Source of the DNA: Thermoanaerobaculia bacterium
GTDB lineage: Bacteria; Acidobacteriota; Thermoanaerobaculia; Multivoradales; Multivoraceae
NCBI GenBank assembly: GCA_022822365.1
Contig: JAJEBV010000008.1
Coordinates: 1-64,000, forward strand
Direction: 5' to 3'
Length of the DNA: 64,000 nucleotides
In this document: piece after piece, positions 34,694-43,661 of the stretch
Layout of the letters: every line of letters begins with the position of its first letter
Numbering within the stretch: position 1 is the first letter of the stretch
Made by a program: the position numbers and the translations under genes
Notes under the pieces: model-generated
Told to the model about the DNA's origin: nothing
Seen by the model: the letters and a program-made list of their open reading frames with translations, nothing else
The model's database searches: none

Positions 34694-36919
34694 ATGTCAG
34701 ACGCCGGCAAGCCTGAGATCGCGAGGCGGGCGTTCCTGCGAGGGCGGCTGGCCGCCGCCGCGACCCTGGCGGCACTACTGATCGCGTCGTCCGCCGCGAT
34801 TCCCCAGGACCCCGACCCCGCCGACCTCCGCCAGTTCGAGGGACGCGAGTCCGTCTTCGAGGTGCAGGTCCCCGTCAACGTCGTAGCGCGCGACGGCGAA
34901 GCCGTCCGGGGGCTCACTCAGGACGATTTCCAGATCCTTGACGAGGGAAAGCCACAGCCGATCACGGGCTTCCGGGTCATCGATCTCGACCAGATCTCAC
35001 CCGACGACCGGCGGGTCATCGAGACGGACTACGGCATCCCGCCCGCGGCACGGCGGCACTTCCTCTTCCTGTTCGACCTCTCCTACTCCGCGCCGACCTC
35101 GATCGCCAAGGCTCAGCGGGCGGCCCACGCTTTCGTCCTGGAGCAGATGCACCCGACGGACCTGGCGGCGGTCGGCATCCACTCCGTGGAGTCCGGGCCG
35201 CAACTGCTGATCACCTTCACGCCCGACCGGGCCCAACTCGCGCGGGCAATCACGACCCTCGGGAATCCAAGACTCCTCAGGCTGGCGACCGAGGATCCGC
35301 TGGGCTTTCTGATCGACACGCCGGGGCCGTCGCCGGAACTGACCTCGGCCCTCGACGTCGGCGGCGTGAACGCGGGGATCACCGAGATGGAGCGCAGCAT
35401 GAGCAGCTACCTCCAGGTGATCGGCCGGGAGATGGCGAAGTCGGAGCGGAACTTCGCGCGGGGCCAGATCTCGCGCTGGGCGGAGACGCTGCGCCAGATG
35501 GCGCGCATCCTGTCCTCGGTCGAGGGCCGCAAGCACCTCGTCCTGTTCTCGGAGGGCTTCGACGGCCGGCTCCTGTTCGGCCGCCAGCCGGACCACTTCG
35601 ACGAGGAGATGCGGCAGGAGACCGCCCTGGTCGAACGCGGCCAGATCGCCCAGGTCGACTCGGACCAGCGCTTCGGCAACACCCAGCTCCAGACCCAGGT
35701 CCACCAGATGCTGAGGGAATTCAAGCGCGCCAACACGGTGATCCACACGGTCGACATCTCCGGCCTGCGGGCCGACTCGCGCGAGGAGGACCGCGTTCGC
35801 GTCGTGGGCCGCGACGCCCTCTTCTACCTGGCCAACGATACCGGCGGCCGGCTGCACGAAGACGCGAACGACTTCGGCGCCGAACTGCAGGAGGTGCTCG
35901 AGTCCTCCACCGTGACCTACCTGCTCTCCTTCCAGCCCACCGATCCGGGCGAGGCCGGCGATCATCATCGCCTGCGCGTGCGGGCCCGGGCCCCGAAGGG
36001 CGCCCAGCTCTCTCACCGGATGGGCTACTACACGCCCCGGCCCTACGGCGACCTGCACCCGATGGAGAAGCGGCTGCTCGCCTCCGACCTGATCGCTGCG
36101 GCAGCCGAGCGCGACGACCTGACGATGGATGTCCTCGCCGCCGCGTTCCGGGCCGGTCCCAACCAGGCCTACATACCGGTCATCGTGGAGATCGATGGCG
36201 GCAGCCTGCTCGAAGGCCACGAATCGCCCCGCCTCCCGGTCGAGATCTATGCCTACGTCACCGACGACAAGTCGGAAATGCGGGACTTCTTCAGCCGGGT
36301 CGTGACCCTCGACCTGAACGGCCGCCAGGACACCTTCGCGAACACGGGCCTCAAGTACTACGGCAGCCTGGATCTCGAGCCGGGGGAGTATCTGCTCCGG
36401 GTTCTCGCCCGCAACGCGATCACCGGCGCCACCGGCGTCGAGACCCTGGCCCTGCACGTCCCGCCTTTCGAGAGCGGTGAGCCGACCCTGCTGCCTCCCT
36501 TCTTCCACGAAGAGCCGGGAAGCTGGTTCCTGGTGCGGGAACAACCGCAGGATCAGTACGCCAGGACCACCGTGTACCCGTTCACGGTGAACGGCGAGCC
36601 ATACGTGCCGTCGGCGGTACCGCTCCTTGCCGAAGGAGGCGAGGACGAGACCGAGATCTGCCTCGTGGGCTACAACCTGGGCGAGGGCGACCTGTCCCTC
36701 CAGGCCACCGTTCTCGACGCTGACGGCGAACGGATGGAGGGCGGCGCCCTGAGCCTGCGCGAACGGACCGTGACGGGAATCCCCGGCCTCGACAAGCTGG
36801 TCGCCGCCTTCGATCCGGTCGACCTTCCGGCGGGCGACTACACTCTGAGGGTCACTGTGACCGATCCGGCGACCCGGACACGACCGTTCAACTCGATCCC
36901 GCTTAGAGTCCTGAATTGA
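34694..36919 (+). CDS. VWFA-related acidobacterial-type protein, copy 1 (intact MIDAS)
   Basis: A 741-residue exported protein. A signal segment covers about residues 12-37. It is followed by a beta domain (FEVQVPVNVVARDG...RGLTQDDFQILDEGKPQ) and the VWA domain. The MIDAS start DLSYS (Asp128, encoded at 35075) retains the DxSxS pattern for metal-dependent ligand binding. Further typical segments are GRKHLVLFSEGFDGR and NDTGGRLHEDANDF. The C-terminal part (about 440-740) is beta-rich. ATG 34694 is used; TTG 34682 (8 nt after AAGGGG) and GTG 34673 are alternatives. A close paralogue follows 69 nt downstream and a third lies at 41832. The role is probably adhesion or complex assembly, by family inference only. 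Confidence 0.88.
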   Translation: MSDAGKPEIARRAFLRGRLAAAATLAALLIASSAAIPQDPDPADLRQFEGRESVFEVQVPVNVVARDGEAVRGLTQDDFQILDEGKPQPITGFRVIDLDQISPDDRRVIETDYGIPPAARRHFLFLFDLSYSAPTSIAKAQRAAHAFVLEQMHPTDLAAVGIHSVESGPQLLITFTPDRAQLARAITTLGNPRLLRLATEDPLGFLIDTPGPSPELTSALDVGGVNAGITEMERSMSSYLQVIGREMAKSERNFARGQISRWAETLRQMARILSSVEGRKHLVLFSEGFDGRLLFGRQPDHFDEEMRQETALVERGQIAQVDSDQRFGNTQLQTQVHQMLREFKRANTVIHTVDISGLRADSREEDRVRVVGRDALFYLANDTGGRLHEDANDFGAELQEVLESSTVTYLLSFQPTDPGEAGDHHRLRVRARAPKGAQLSHRMGYYTPRPYGDLHPMEKRLLASDLIAAAAERDDLTMDVLAAAFRAGPNQAYIPVIVEIDGGSLLEGHESPRLPVEIYAYVTDDKSEMRDFFSRVVTLDLNGRQDTFANTGLKYYGSLDLEPGEYLLRVLARNAITGATGVETLALHVPPFESGEPTLLPPFFHEEPGSWFLVREQPQDQYARTTVYPFTVNGEPYVPSAVPLLAEGGEDETEICLVGYNLGEGDLSLQATVLDADGERMEGGALSLRERTVTGIPGLDKLVAAFDPVDLPAGDYTLRVTVTDPATRTRPFNSIPLRVLN

Positions 36920-36988
36920 GCGGCCCGGCCCTGGAGCCCCTTCGCCGTCGCCAGGCCGACTGCTCGCTCACGACCAAGGAGCCTTAGC

Positions 36989-39163
36989 ATGAGCGACCAT
37001 ACGCACCCCGTTACCCCGTCCACGCGAACCCGGCTCGTCCGCGTGGCCGCCGCGGCGAGTTGCATTGCCGCCATCCTGCTGGCCGCGGCGGACGCCGACG
37101 CCCAGCGTAACCGCCGGCGTCAGGCGCAAACCCAGTTCAGCGACACGACCACGGTGACCGTGGTCGAGGTGCCGGTTCAGGTCGTCAGCGGCGGCGCGCC
37201 ATTGCGCGGCCTCACCCGGGACGACTTCGAGCTCCTCGACGGCCGCCGGAAGGTCGAGATCACCGGCTTCGAGTTCGTCGACCTCTCACTCGTCGAGGGC
37301 AAGCCCACGCAGCCGCAGGTTCCGGTGGCCGCCCGCCGGCACTTCCTTCTGTTCTTCGACCTGTTCTACACGACTCCCGACTCGGTCGGCCGTGCCCAGC
37401 AGGCGGCGGCCGACCTCGTGCTGACCTCCCTTCACCCGACCGACCTGGTCGCGGTCGCCGTCTTCGACACCCGACCCCGCCTGGTGCTCGGCTTCACCTC
37501 CGACCGCAGCCAGCTCCGGCAGGCGATCCGTTCCCTGGGGCAGGTCCAGGTAGGCGACGCGGTCGTCCGCGATCCGCTCGGTCTGGTCGTCGCGGACATC
37601 GGAGGCGCGCTGGCGGAGGGCAACGACCTGGCTGGCGGAGCCCAAACCGCCGCGGGCATCGACGCCGGCGCGATGCTCGCCGAGACGCGGCGCGAGCTTC
37701 AGAACCTCCAGGAGCAGGCCGAACGCGGCAACGAAGCCAGCAAGATCGCCGCGATGACGCAGGGCATGGGCGAGCTCGCGAACTGGATGGCCACGATCGA
37801 GGGCCGCAAGCACGTCGTGTTCCTGTCCGAAGGCATGCCGACGAGGGTGCTCTACGGCAATCAGGGTTTGACCAACGAGGATCAGGCCGCTCTGCTGGCC
37901 GACAACGAGGCCGTGTTGCGGGGCCAGACTCAGGAGGTGGATCAGCAAGCCACCTTCGGCGACTCCTCCGCCCAGAGCGCGATGGAGCGCATGCTCCGCA
38001 TGTTCCGCGAGGCGAACTGCTCGATCCAGGGGGTCGACGTCAGCGGCCAGATCGCGGGCGAGTCACAGAGCAGACGGGGTTCCCTGCTCCAGATGGCGAA
38101 GGACACGGGCGGCGAGATGTTTTCGAACTTCACGAACCTCGGCGATGCGATGTCCGAGATGCTGGAGCGCAACAGCGTCACCTACCTGCTGGCCTTCCAG
38201 CCGAACGACCTCAAGGCGGACGGCAAGTTCCGCCGCCTCCGGGTTCGCCTGAAGGACGCTCCACGGGGCACCCGGGTCGTCCATCGACCGGGTTACTTCC
38301 CGCCCAGGGCCTACGAGCAGACGAGCCCGTTCGAACGAGCGCTCGACTCGGCCCAGGCCGTCATGGGCGGCGTCGAGACCGGCGACATCGAGGCCTCGGT
38401 CCTGGCCGCCGGCTTCCCGGCCGACAACGGCAAACCCTACGCGCCCGTCCTGATCACCGCCCGCGGCGAGGACCTGCTAGCGGGGTTGACCGGCGACGTC
38501 CTTCCGCTGGAGATCTACGCCTACGCGCTGGACGAGAACGGCGTCGTGCGCGACTTCTTCTCGACCCGCATGGGACTGGGTCTGGCCGAAGCCGGCGCCG
38601 CGATCCGCCAGAGCGGGATCAAGTACTGGGGCCACTTCGACCTCGACCCGGGCGTCTACTCGGTGCGGGTGCTGCTCCGCAACGACGTCACCGGGCGCCG
38701 GGCGCTCTCGACGGCCGTCCTGAACGTGCCCGGCGACAGCCCGGTGCTCCAGCCGCCCCTGTTCCCGGAACCGCCCACCAAGTGGCTGCTGCTGCGCGAG
38801 GATCCGTCCGATCAGCGGCAGGACGTGGCCTTCCCCTTCCTGCTGGAAGGCGCACCGTTCATCCCGGCCGCCCGCCCGGAGGTGGCCCGCGGCGGTGAGG
38901 CGCAGATCAGCCTCGTCGGCATGAACCTCGCGGCCGGCGCCGTCTCCGTCCGCGCCCAGGTCTTCGGCACGAACGGGCAGATGGTCGACGGCGGCGGCGA
39001 GGTCGTCCTCGACGCGAACCAGGCGAGCGGCGCGCTGTCCCGGCTGAACGGGAAGTTCGTCGCCGGGAACAGGCTCGAACCCGGCGACTACACCTTGACC
39101 GTCACCGTGACCGACTCGGCGAACGGGCAGCACTCGTCGTCAACGCCGATCCGGGTGCTGTAG
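36989..39163 (+). CDS. VWFA-related acidobacterial-type protein, copy 2 (altered MIDAS)
   Basis: A 724-residue exported protein paralogous to copy 1 along its whole length. AAGGAG upstream fixes the ATG at 36989; the signal peptide spans about 1-38 (ADADAQR). The beta domain has VVEVPVQVVSGGAPLRGLTRDDFELLDG. In the VWA domain the MIDAS start reads DLFYT (Asp124) instead of DxSxS, so metal binding through this site is probably lost. GRKHVVFLSEGMPTR and DTGGEMFSNF are retained. The C-terminal beta-rich region matches copy 1, including RNDVTGRRALSTAVLNVP. Same-strand neighbour of copy 1, so likely cotranscribed. It is followed by a hairpin repeat before the convergent metalloprotease gene. Confidence 0.88.
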   Translation: MSDHTHPVTPSTRTRLVRVAAAASCIAAILLAAADADAQRNRRRQAQTQFSDTTTVTVVEVPVQVVSGGAPLRGLTRDDFELLDGRRKVEITGFEFVDLSLVEGKPTQPQVPVAARRHFLLFFDLFYTTPDSVGRAQQAAADLVLTSLHPTDLVAVAVFDTRPRLVLGFTSDRSQLRQAIRSLGQVQVGDAVVRDPLGLVVADIGGALAEGNDLAGGAQTAAGIDAGAMLAETRRELQNLQEQAERGNEASKIAAMTQGMGELANWMATIEGRKHVVFLSEGMPTRVLYGNQGLTNEDQAALLADNEAVLRGQTQEVDQQATFGDSSAQSAMERMLRMFREANCSIQGVDVSGQIAGESQSRRGSLLQMAKDTGGEMFSNFTNLGDAMSEMLERNSVTYLLAFQPNDLKADGKFRRLRVRLKDAPRGTRVVHRPGYFPPRAYEQTSPFERALDSAQAVMGGVETGDIEASVLAAGFPADNGKPYAPVLITARGEDLLAGLTGDVLPLEIYAYALDENGVVRDFFSTRMGLGLAEAGAAIRQSGIKYWGHFDLDPGVYSVRVLLRNDVTGRRALSTAVLNVPGDSPVLQPPLFPEPPTKWLLLREDPSDQRQDVAFPFLLEGAPFIPAARPEVARGGEAQISLVGMNLAAGAVSVRAQVFGTNGQMVDGGGEVVLDANQASGALSRLNGKFVAGNRLEPGDYTLTVTVTDSANGQHSSSTPIRVL

Positions 39164-39188
39164 ACGCCCGAGATTCGCGCCGAGGCGG

Positions 39189-39216
39189 GTGTCGGTGCGC
39201 CGGCCTTCCGGCCGGC
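39189..39216. repeat. 28-bp hairpin repeat, copy A
   Basis: Contains the self-complementary core GCCGGCC-TT-CCGGCCGGC after GTGTCGGTGC. It matches 54277-54304 at 27 of 28 positions. It lies between two convergent genes (stops at 39163 and 39232) and could serve as a bidirectional terminator. Confidence 0.7.
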
Positions 39217-39231
39217 TCCGGCTGGCTGCTG

Positions 39232-41790
39232 CTACGGACCGCAGAACGCCTTCAGGTCACTCACCGCCGCCGCGGTCTGCCCTAAGGGGTTGCCGTAGGT
39301 CCACGGCGATCCGCCATCCGGCGGACGGACCTCGATGTTGAACGCCAGGTCCGTCACCGGCGCGACGAACACCCACCTGCCGCAGTTTCCGGCGGGCGGT
39401 TCCAGCACCTTGATCAGCACTTCGGCGTTGTTCTCGTTGAAGAAGTAGAGGATGGCCGACTGCTCGGATTCCAAGCCGTAGTCCTTGACCGGGGTGCTTG
39501 ACGGTTCGCCGTCCTTCAGGAACTCGACGCACATGGCGACTTCGTAGCCACCCTTCATGGTTGCGACCGGCTGAGGTTCGCAGTCAGACCTCTCTCCCGC
39601 GGTCAGCGCATGCTGAATGGAAGCCGGCCGGAAGCCGGCATCCACCAGGTCCACGCCGTCCCGCGGGTGTCCAGCCGTCACGACGCCTTGATCCCCCGAA
39701 GCCACGGTTCCGGCAACGAATGCTGCGTCCGGATCACAGGGAAAGTGCTTCAACGCACTCGCAGTTGCGGCATCGCCTCCGCCGCGCGGGTTCCTGTGCT
39801 CCCAGAATCTGTCGGTCCCGACTTCGTCGATCCGCAGATTGAAGGCCAGCGTCGTGACGGGAGCGACGTACACCCAGAAGTAGTCGCTGATCACGCAGGC
39901 GTCCAGCACCTTGACCAGCACTTCCGCGTTGTCCTGGTCGAAGAAGTACAGGATGCCCGACTCTTTGGAATCCAGGCCGTAGTCCTTCGCCCTCTCCTTC
40001 CTGAGCGGCCCCACGCCGCGCTCGAGGTACTCGACGCACATACTCACCGTGTAGCCGTGCTCGAAGGTGATCAGCGGCTCGCCCAGTTCGCAATCCGTGT
40101 ACTCCGCCGACGACAGCACGATGGTCACCGTGTTGCTGGCGGAACGGCCACGATCATTGAACGCCCGCACGCGGAAGTCGTAGCGCTCGCCAGGAGTCAA
40201 CGCCGTCACATCGGCCGTCGCGGTATTCGCTGGGTGGGTCGAGTGCGTCCTCCAGCCACCGCCAGCCTGGCGGATCTGGACCTCGAAACCAGTCTCGTTG
40301 TCCGACCGGTCAACCCAGTTCAGACGGACGCTCGTTGAGCCGGTCTTCGTAAGAGTCAGGCTTCCAGGCGCTGTCGGTCCGGCTCCCGGCGGCGGAGGCG
40401 GCGGTTCCGGGTCCGGGTCCGGATCCGGACCCGGACCTCCACGCAGCGAGTCGCTGTAATGAGGCGCAATGGGCACCGTGTACTCACGAATCGCCCGCTC
40501 GTTCTCCCGCTCGCCGGCGATCCCGAGCGTCACCGAGTGGCCGTCGATTCGCGGCTGAACCCGCACGGTGGAGAACCACGGTTCCACCTCGCCGCTGCCG
40601 TAACTCATGATCGTGTCCTTGTGCGGCGGATTCGGAGGCGACGGACTGAACCAGGTGTGGCCAAAAGCGTAGGGGGCGATTGCTTCGTTGTTCCGGCAAT
40701 CCGCGTCTTCGAAGCACCCCCCGGCATTCGGTGGATCGTGCAGCCCTCCCAGGTTGTGGCCGACCTCGTGGGCGAAGGTCTCGTCGCCGCAGCCCTGCAT
40801 CACCGTCAAGCCGTAGCCCCTCGGCGAAAACGACGCCGCCGTATCGCCCTTCAGGAGCAGCCAGGCGATGCCGCAAACGTCGGTGACCTCTTCCGTCGCC
40901 CCCGATCCTGCCGTCACAAACAGATGGGCCAGATCCGCATTGTGTTCGACGCGCAGATCCCGGATCTCCTGATTCTGGCGGAACCGGCCAAGTACATTCG
41001 TGCCCGCACCCTGAGTGTTGAGCGAAGCCGGCGCCTGCTCGTGATGCACCAGCCGTGCGACCAGATCCAGTTCCCCGTTGCGGAACACCAGGTTCAGGTA
41101 GTCGATCGACGCCTGCACGGGGGCGTCCACCGAGCCGTCGCGGGCCTCGTAGCGCCTGCGGGCCGCGTCGCTGTAGAGGATCAGCATGTCGAGGTGGTTG
41201 TGGTTCGACGCCTGGACGACCCGCTCCGGCTCGTGGCTGTGCTGCGCCTCGATCGCGACGGCAGGCGACGGCCGATCCGGGACCAGGCCGCCGGGGCAGT
41301 ACTCCTCCTCCGGCTTCCGGTCCATCGTCGACATGTCCTCGATCCGGCCCCGTCCGTCGGGCCGCGCCGAGATCCGGTACTTCGCGCCGCCCGGAACGCC
41401 GAAGTGGCCCACCAGGTGATCGTTCGCGACGGTGAACACGATGCTCTCGTAGTCCGAACCGGCGACCCGGCCGGCCCACATCGCGTCGCCGTCGCCGCGG
41501 TCCTCATAGACGCTCAGTTCGGCGACCAGCAGCCGGCCGTCCGGCGACGGCACCTCCAGGCGCTGCGGGGCGGATCGGATGAGGTCGATGTCGAGGTCGA
41601 TCGCGTAGGGCACGACACCCGGTTCCGCCACGGCCGGTTCCACCATGACGGGGCCAAGGTCCAGCAGACGCTGCGCCTGGACGCTCGCGCCCGGCAACAG
41701 CAGGAAGAGACAGAGCGGCAGGAGCCGCCGCTGTCGAAGAACGGTCCGGCCGGGGGATCCCCCGGCTCGACCCAGGTGAGAAACAGTCAT
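39232..41790 (-). CDS. Secreted M12B-like metalloprotease with FN3 and repeated Cys-bounded C-terminal domain
   Basis: An 852-residue exported protease. Signal peptide about 1-40 (ASVQAQ). The catalytic domain contains HEVGHNLGGLHD (H341, E342, H345, H351) and the Met-turn IMSYGSG (Met395), matching reprolysin/adamalysin-type zinc peptidases. A Gly/Pro/Asp linker (about 450-472) leads to an FN3 domain (about 475-560). The C-terminus has two divergent copies of the Cys-bounded domain also found in the LRR metalloprotease: ILYFFDQDNAEVLVKVLDAC and ILYFFNENNAEVLIKVL mark the cores. A TATAGT hexamer stands 6 nt before the ATG at 41790. Codirectional with the VWFA gene 41 nt upstream. Target proteins unknown. 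Confidence 0.92.
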   Translation of the reverse strand: MTVSHLGRAGGSPGRTVLRQRRLLPLCLFLLLPGASVQAQRLLDLGPVMVEPAVAEPGVVPYAIDLDIDLIRSAPQRLEVPSPDGRLLVAELSVYEDRGDGDAMWAGRVAGSDYESIVFTVANDHLVGHFGVPGGAKYRISARPDGRGRIEDMSTMDRKPEEEYCPGGLVPDRPSPAVAIEAQHSHEPERVVQASNHNHLDMLILYSDAARRRYEARDGSVDAPVQASIDYLNLVFRNGELDLVARLVHHEQAPASLNTQGAGTNVLGRFRQNQEIRDLRVEHNADLAHLFVTAGSGATEEVTDVCGIAWLLLKGDTAASFSPRGYGLTVMQGCGDETFAHEVGHNLGGLHDPPNAGGCFEDADCRNNEAIAPYAFGHTWFSPSPPNPPHKDTIMSYGSGEVEPWFSTVRVQPRIDGHSVTLGIAGERENERAIREYTVPIAPHYSDSLRGGPGPDPDPDPEPPPPPPGAGPTAPGSLTLTKTGSTSVRLNWVDRSDNETGFEVQIRQAGGGWRTHSTHPANTATADVTALTPGERYDFRVRAFNDRGRSASNTVTIVLSSAEYTDCELGEPLITFEHGYTVSMCVEYLERGVGPLRKERAKDYGLDSKESGILYFFDQDNAEVLVKVLDACVISDYFWVYVAPVTTLAFNLRIDEVGTDRFWEHRNPRGGGDAATASALKHFPCDPDAAFVAGTVASGDQGVVTAGHPRDGVDLVDAGFRPASIQHALTAGERSDCEPQPVATMKGGYEVAMCVEFLKDGEPSSTPVKDYGLESEQSAILYFFNENNAEVLIKVLEPPAGNCGRWVFVAPVTDLAFNIEVRPPDGGSPWTYGNPLGQTAAAVSDLKAFCGP
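40410..40437. repeat. Perfect 28-bp palindrome inside a coding linker
   Basis: GGTCCGGGTCCGGA followed by its exact reverse complement. It lies in the Pro-Asp linker of the M12B-like metalloprotease and encodes part of the GPGPDPDPDPEP stretch. Confidence 0.85.
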
Positions 41791-41802
41791 GGAATCACTA
41801 TA
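41791..41802 (-). promoter_or_regulatory. Putative -10 element, leaderless start of M12B-like metalloprotease
   Basis: On the minus strand TATAGT (41802-41797) is a near-consensus -10 box, followed by six bases and the ATG at 41790. The spacing would make the mRNA leaderless. It also means this gene can be expressed apart from the upstream VWFA gene. Confidence 0.45.
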
Positions 41803-41831
41803 GCGCCGGGCAGGCGCCGGCCCACCAGGAC

Positions 41832-43652
41832 TCAGCGAACGTCGACTCCGCCCCTGAGGAAAGACTGGCGTCCGCCGATGTCGTCTCGCAGGCCGATGCC
41901 CAGGTCGTGGTAGCCGCCCTCCATCGTGAGCTCCAGGCCGTAGCGCCAGGTGCCGCCCTCGATCTCGGCCAGGCGGTCGGCCGGCACGGCGATGTTGAGT
42001 TCCGTCCGCTGCGGTTCGGTCGCGTGGTCCTTCTCGTCCCGCGCCGCCATCCAGAGCTGAATGCGGCCGTGGTGGACACCGTCGCGCGGGATGAGCGTCA
42101 GGTCCTCCCAGGCCACTTCGATGACCAGGGGCACGTCGTAGTTGCCGTCCGGACGCCGCTTCGGCGGCAGGTTGTGAAGCCGGGCGCCCAGCGGATTCTC
42201 CAGCATGTTCAGGTGAAGGGCCGACAGGGTCCCCTCGATCATCCGCGACTCCAGCGTCTTGTCCCGGTAGCCCTTGCGGTAGCGGACCTCGGCGCCGCGG
42301 GGCTTGTTCTTCCAGGTCACTTCGATCCGGTGGTAGGCGCCCTCACCGGCCAGGTCCGGCATGTACCCCAGGGCGTAGTAGTTCCGGAAGTCGGCGGCGA
42401 CCTGGAGCAGTTCCGGCATCACGCGGTTCGCGTTGATGATCGCCCGGCCGCCCGTCTCCTCCGCCATCAACTGCAGGGGGCTCTGGAGGTTCGTCCGCAG
42501 GATCGTGTCGATCTGGGCCATCTGGCCCGGCAGCCCGGCGACCTGACTGTCGACCGTGCCCTGTGAGTAGACGGTCAGCCCGCGCGCGTCGATCGTGTAG
42601 AAGCTGACCCGGTTCGCGTTCGCCGACGCGGCAAGCTGCTGGAACCGACGCGACATGTCGTACTCGGTCATCTCGATCAGCGAGACCGCCTGTTCCCACA
42701 CGCCGTGCAGGAAGTAGAAGATGTCCTCGCCGGCGATCATCGGGATGCCGTCGGCGACGTAGACGATCGCCTTGCGTCCCGGAGCGGCCGACAGGTTCTC
42801 GACCAGCCGCATCAGGCCGTCGATCGCCATGTTCGTCTCGTTGCGCACCGAGCCCGCATAGTTGATCAACTGCTCGCGGGCCAGGACCGCGCTGCCGCCG
42901 ACCAGACCGCCTTGCCGCGCCGCCTCGATCAAGCGTTCGCTGTTGGTCCGGTTCTCGAGCTCCGTGTTCACGTCGTTGACCGTCTCGAACAGGTCGCGGC
43001 GCTCGCTGTTCCGGTGCACCCGCTGGCCGGTGAACTCCTCGAGTTCCAGCAGCGCCCGCCGCACCTGGTCCCTGTCGTTCGTGAACGGCATGTGCAGGTT
43101 CAGGTAGCGGTCGAAGCTCGCGAGCATGATCCGGTCTTCAGGCCTCAGGTGTTCCCGGATGAATGCCCGCAACTCGCGCATCACCCGGTTGCGGTTGGGC
43201 GGCGTCAGGTTCAGGTTGTCGATGTAGAAGACGACGTGGAGCGCCTGCTCCGGCGGCAGGGTCACCGGTCGCCGCGCGGTCGTTTCGTGTTCCAGCGGAT
43301 CGTCGGGCGGCGGCAACAGCGGCTCCGCCTTCAGTTCGCCGCCGCGGCGAATGAGGAGTTCATCCTCCTCCTGCTCCACCGCGTAGAAGTTGCTGATCGG
43401 GACGGGCCGCCCGTCGATCCTGAGCTCGAAGTCGTCCGGGCCAAGCCCCAGCACCGGCTTGCCGTCGGCGTCCGTGACGTAGACGTCGACGTTGACGACC
43501 TCGACGTTGACGACCTCGACGAAGCCGGGCCCCGAGGGCGCGCGGGTGTCGCCGGGCTGGGCGGCCACGGGCAGCGAGGCCGCGAGCGCCAGGAGAACGG
43601 CGGCCAGCGGGTTGATCGAGCGAGGGGTCGCGGGCGAGTCCGCAATGGTCAT
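41832..43652 (-). CDS. VWFA-related acidobacterial-type protein, copy 3 (degenerate MIDAS)
   Basis: A 606-residue exported protein with signal peptide about 1-32 (LPVAAQP). The beta segment VDVYVTDADGKPVLGLGPDDF and the VWA domain place it with the two VWFA proteins at 34694 and 36989, but it is shorter and more distant. The MIDAS position reads DNLNL (Asp145), so the DxSxS metal motif is lost. GRKAIVYVADGIPM and EETGGRAIINANR are the other landmarks. Near the N-terminus VEVVN occurs twice in tandem, from a 15-bp duplication. The start ATG is 9 nt after the sulfatase-like gene's stop, so the genes are probably cotranscribed. Confidence 0.87.
   Translation of the reverse strand: MTIADSPATPRSINPLAAVLLALAASLPVAAQPGDTRAPSGPGFVEVVNVEVVNVDVYVTDADGKPVLGLGPDDFELRIDGRPVPISNFYAVEQEEDELLIRRGGELKAEPLLPPPDDPLEHETTARRPVTLPPEQALHVVFYIDNLNLTPPNRNRVMRELRAFIREHLRPEDRIMLASFDRYLNLHMPFTNDRDQVRRALLELEEFTGQRVHRNSERRDLFETVNDVNTELENRTNSERLIEAARQGGLVGGSAVLAREQLINYAGSVRNETNMAIDGLMRLVENLSAAPGRKAIVYVADGIPMIAGEDIFYFLHGVWEQAVSLIEMTEYDMSRRFQQLAASANANRVSFYTIDARGLTVYSQGTVDSQVAGLPGQMAQIDTILRTNLQSPLQLMAEETGGRAIINANRVMPELLQVAADFRNYYALGYMPDLAGEGAYHRIEVTWKNKPRGAEVRYRKGYRDKTLESRMIEGTLSALHLNMLENPLGARLHNLPPKRRPDGNYDVPLVIEVAWEDLTLIPRDGVHHGRIQLWMAARDEKDHATEPQRTELNIAVPADRLAEIEGGTWRYGLELTMEGGYHDLGIGLRDDIGGRQSFLRGGVDVR
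43486..43520. repeat. 15-bp tandem duplication in VWFA copy 3
   Basis: The unit TCGACGTTGACGACC occurs twice head to tail (43486-43500, 43501-43515) plus five further bases. It is in frame and duplicates five residues (VEVVN) after the signal peptide. Confidence 0.8.
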
Positions 43653-43661
43653 GGGGAGAGC

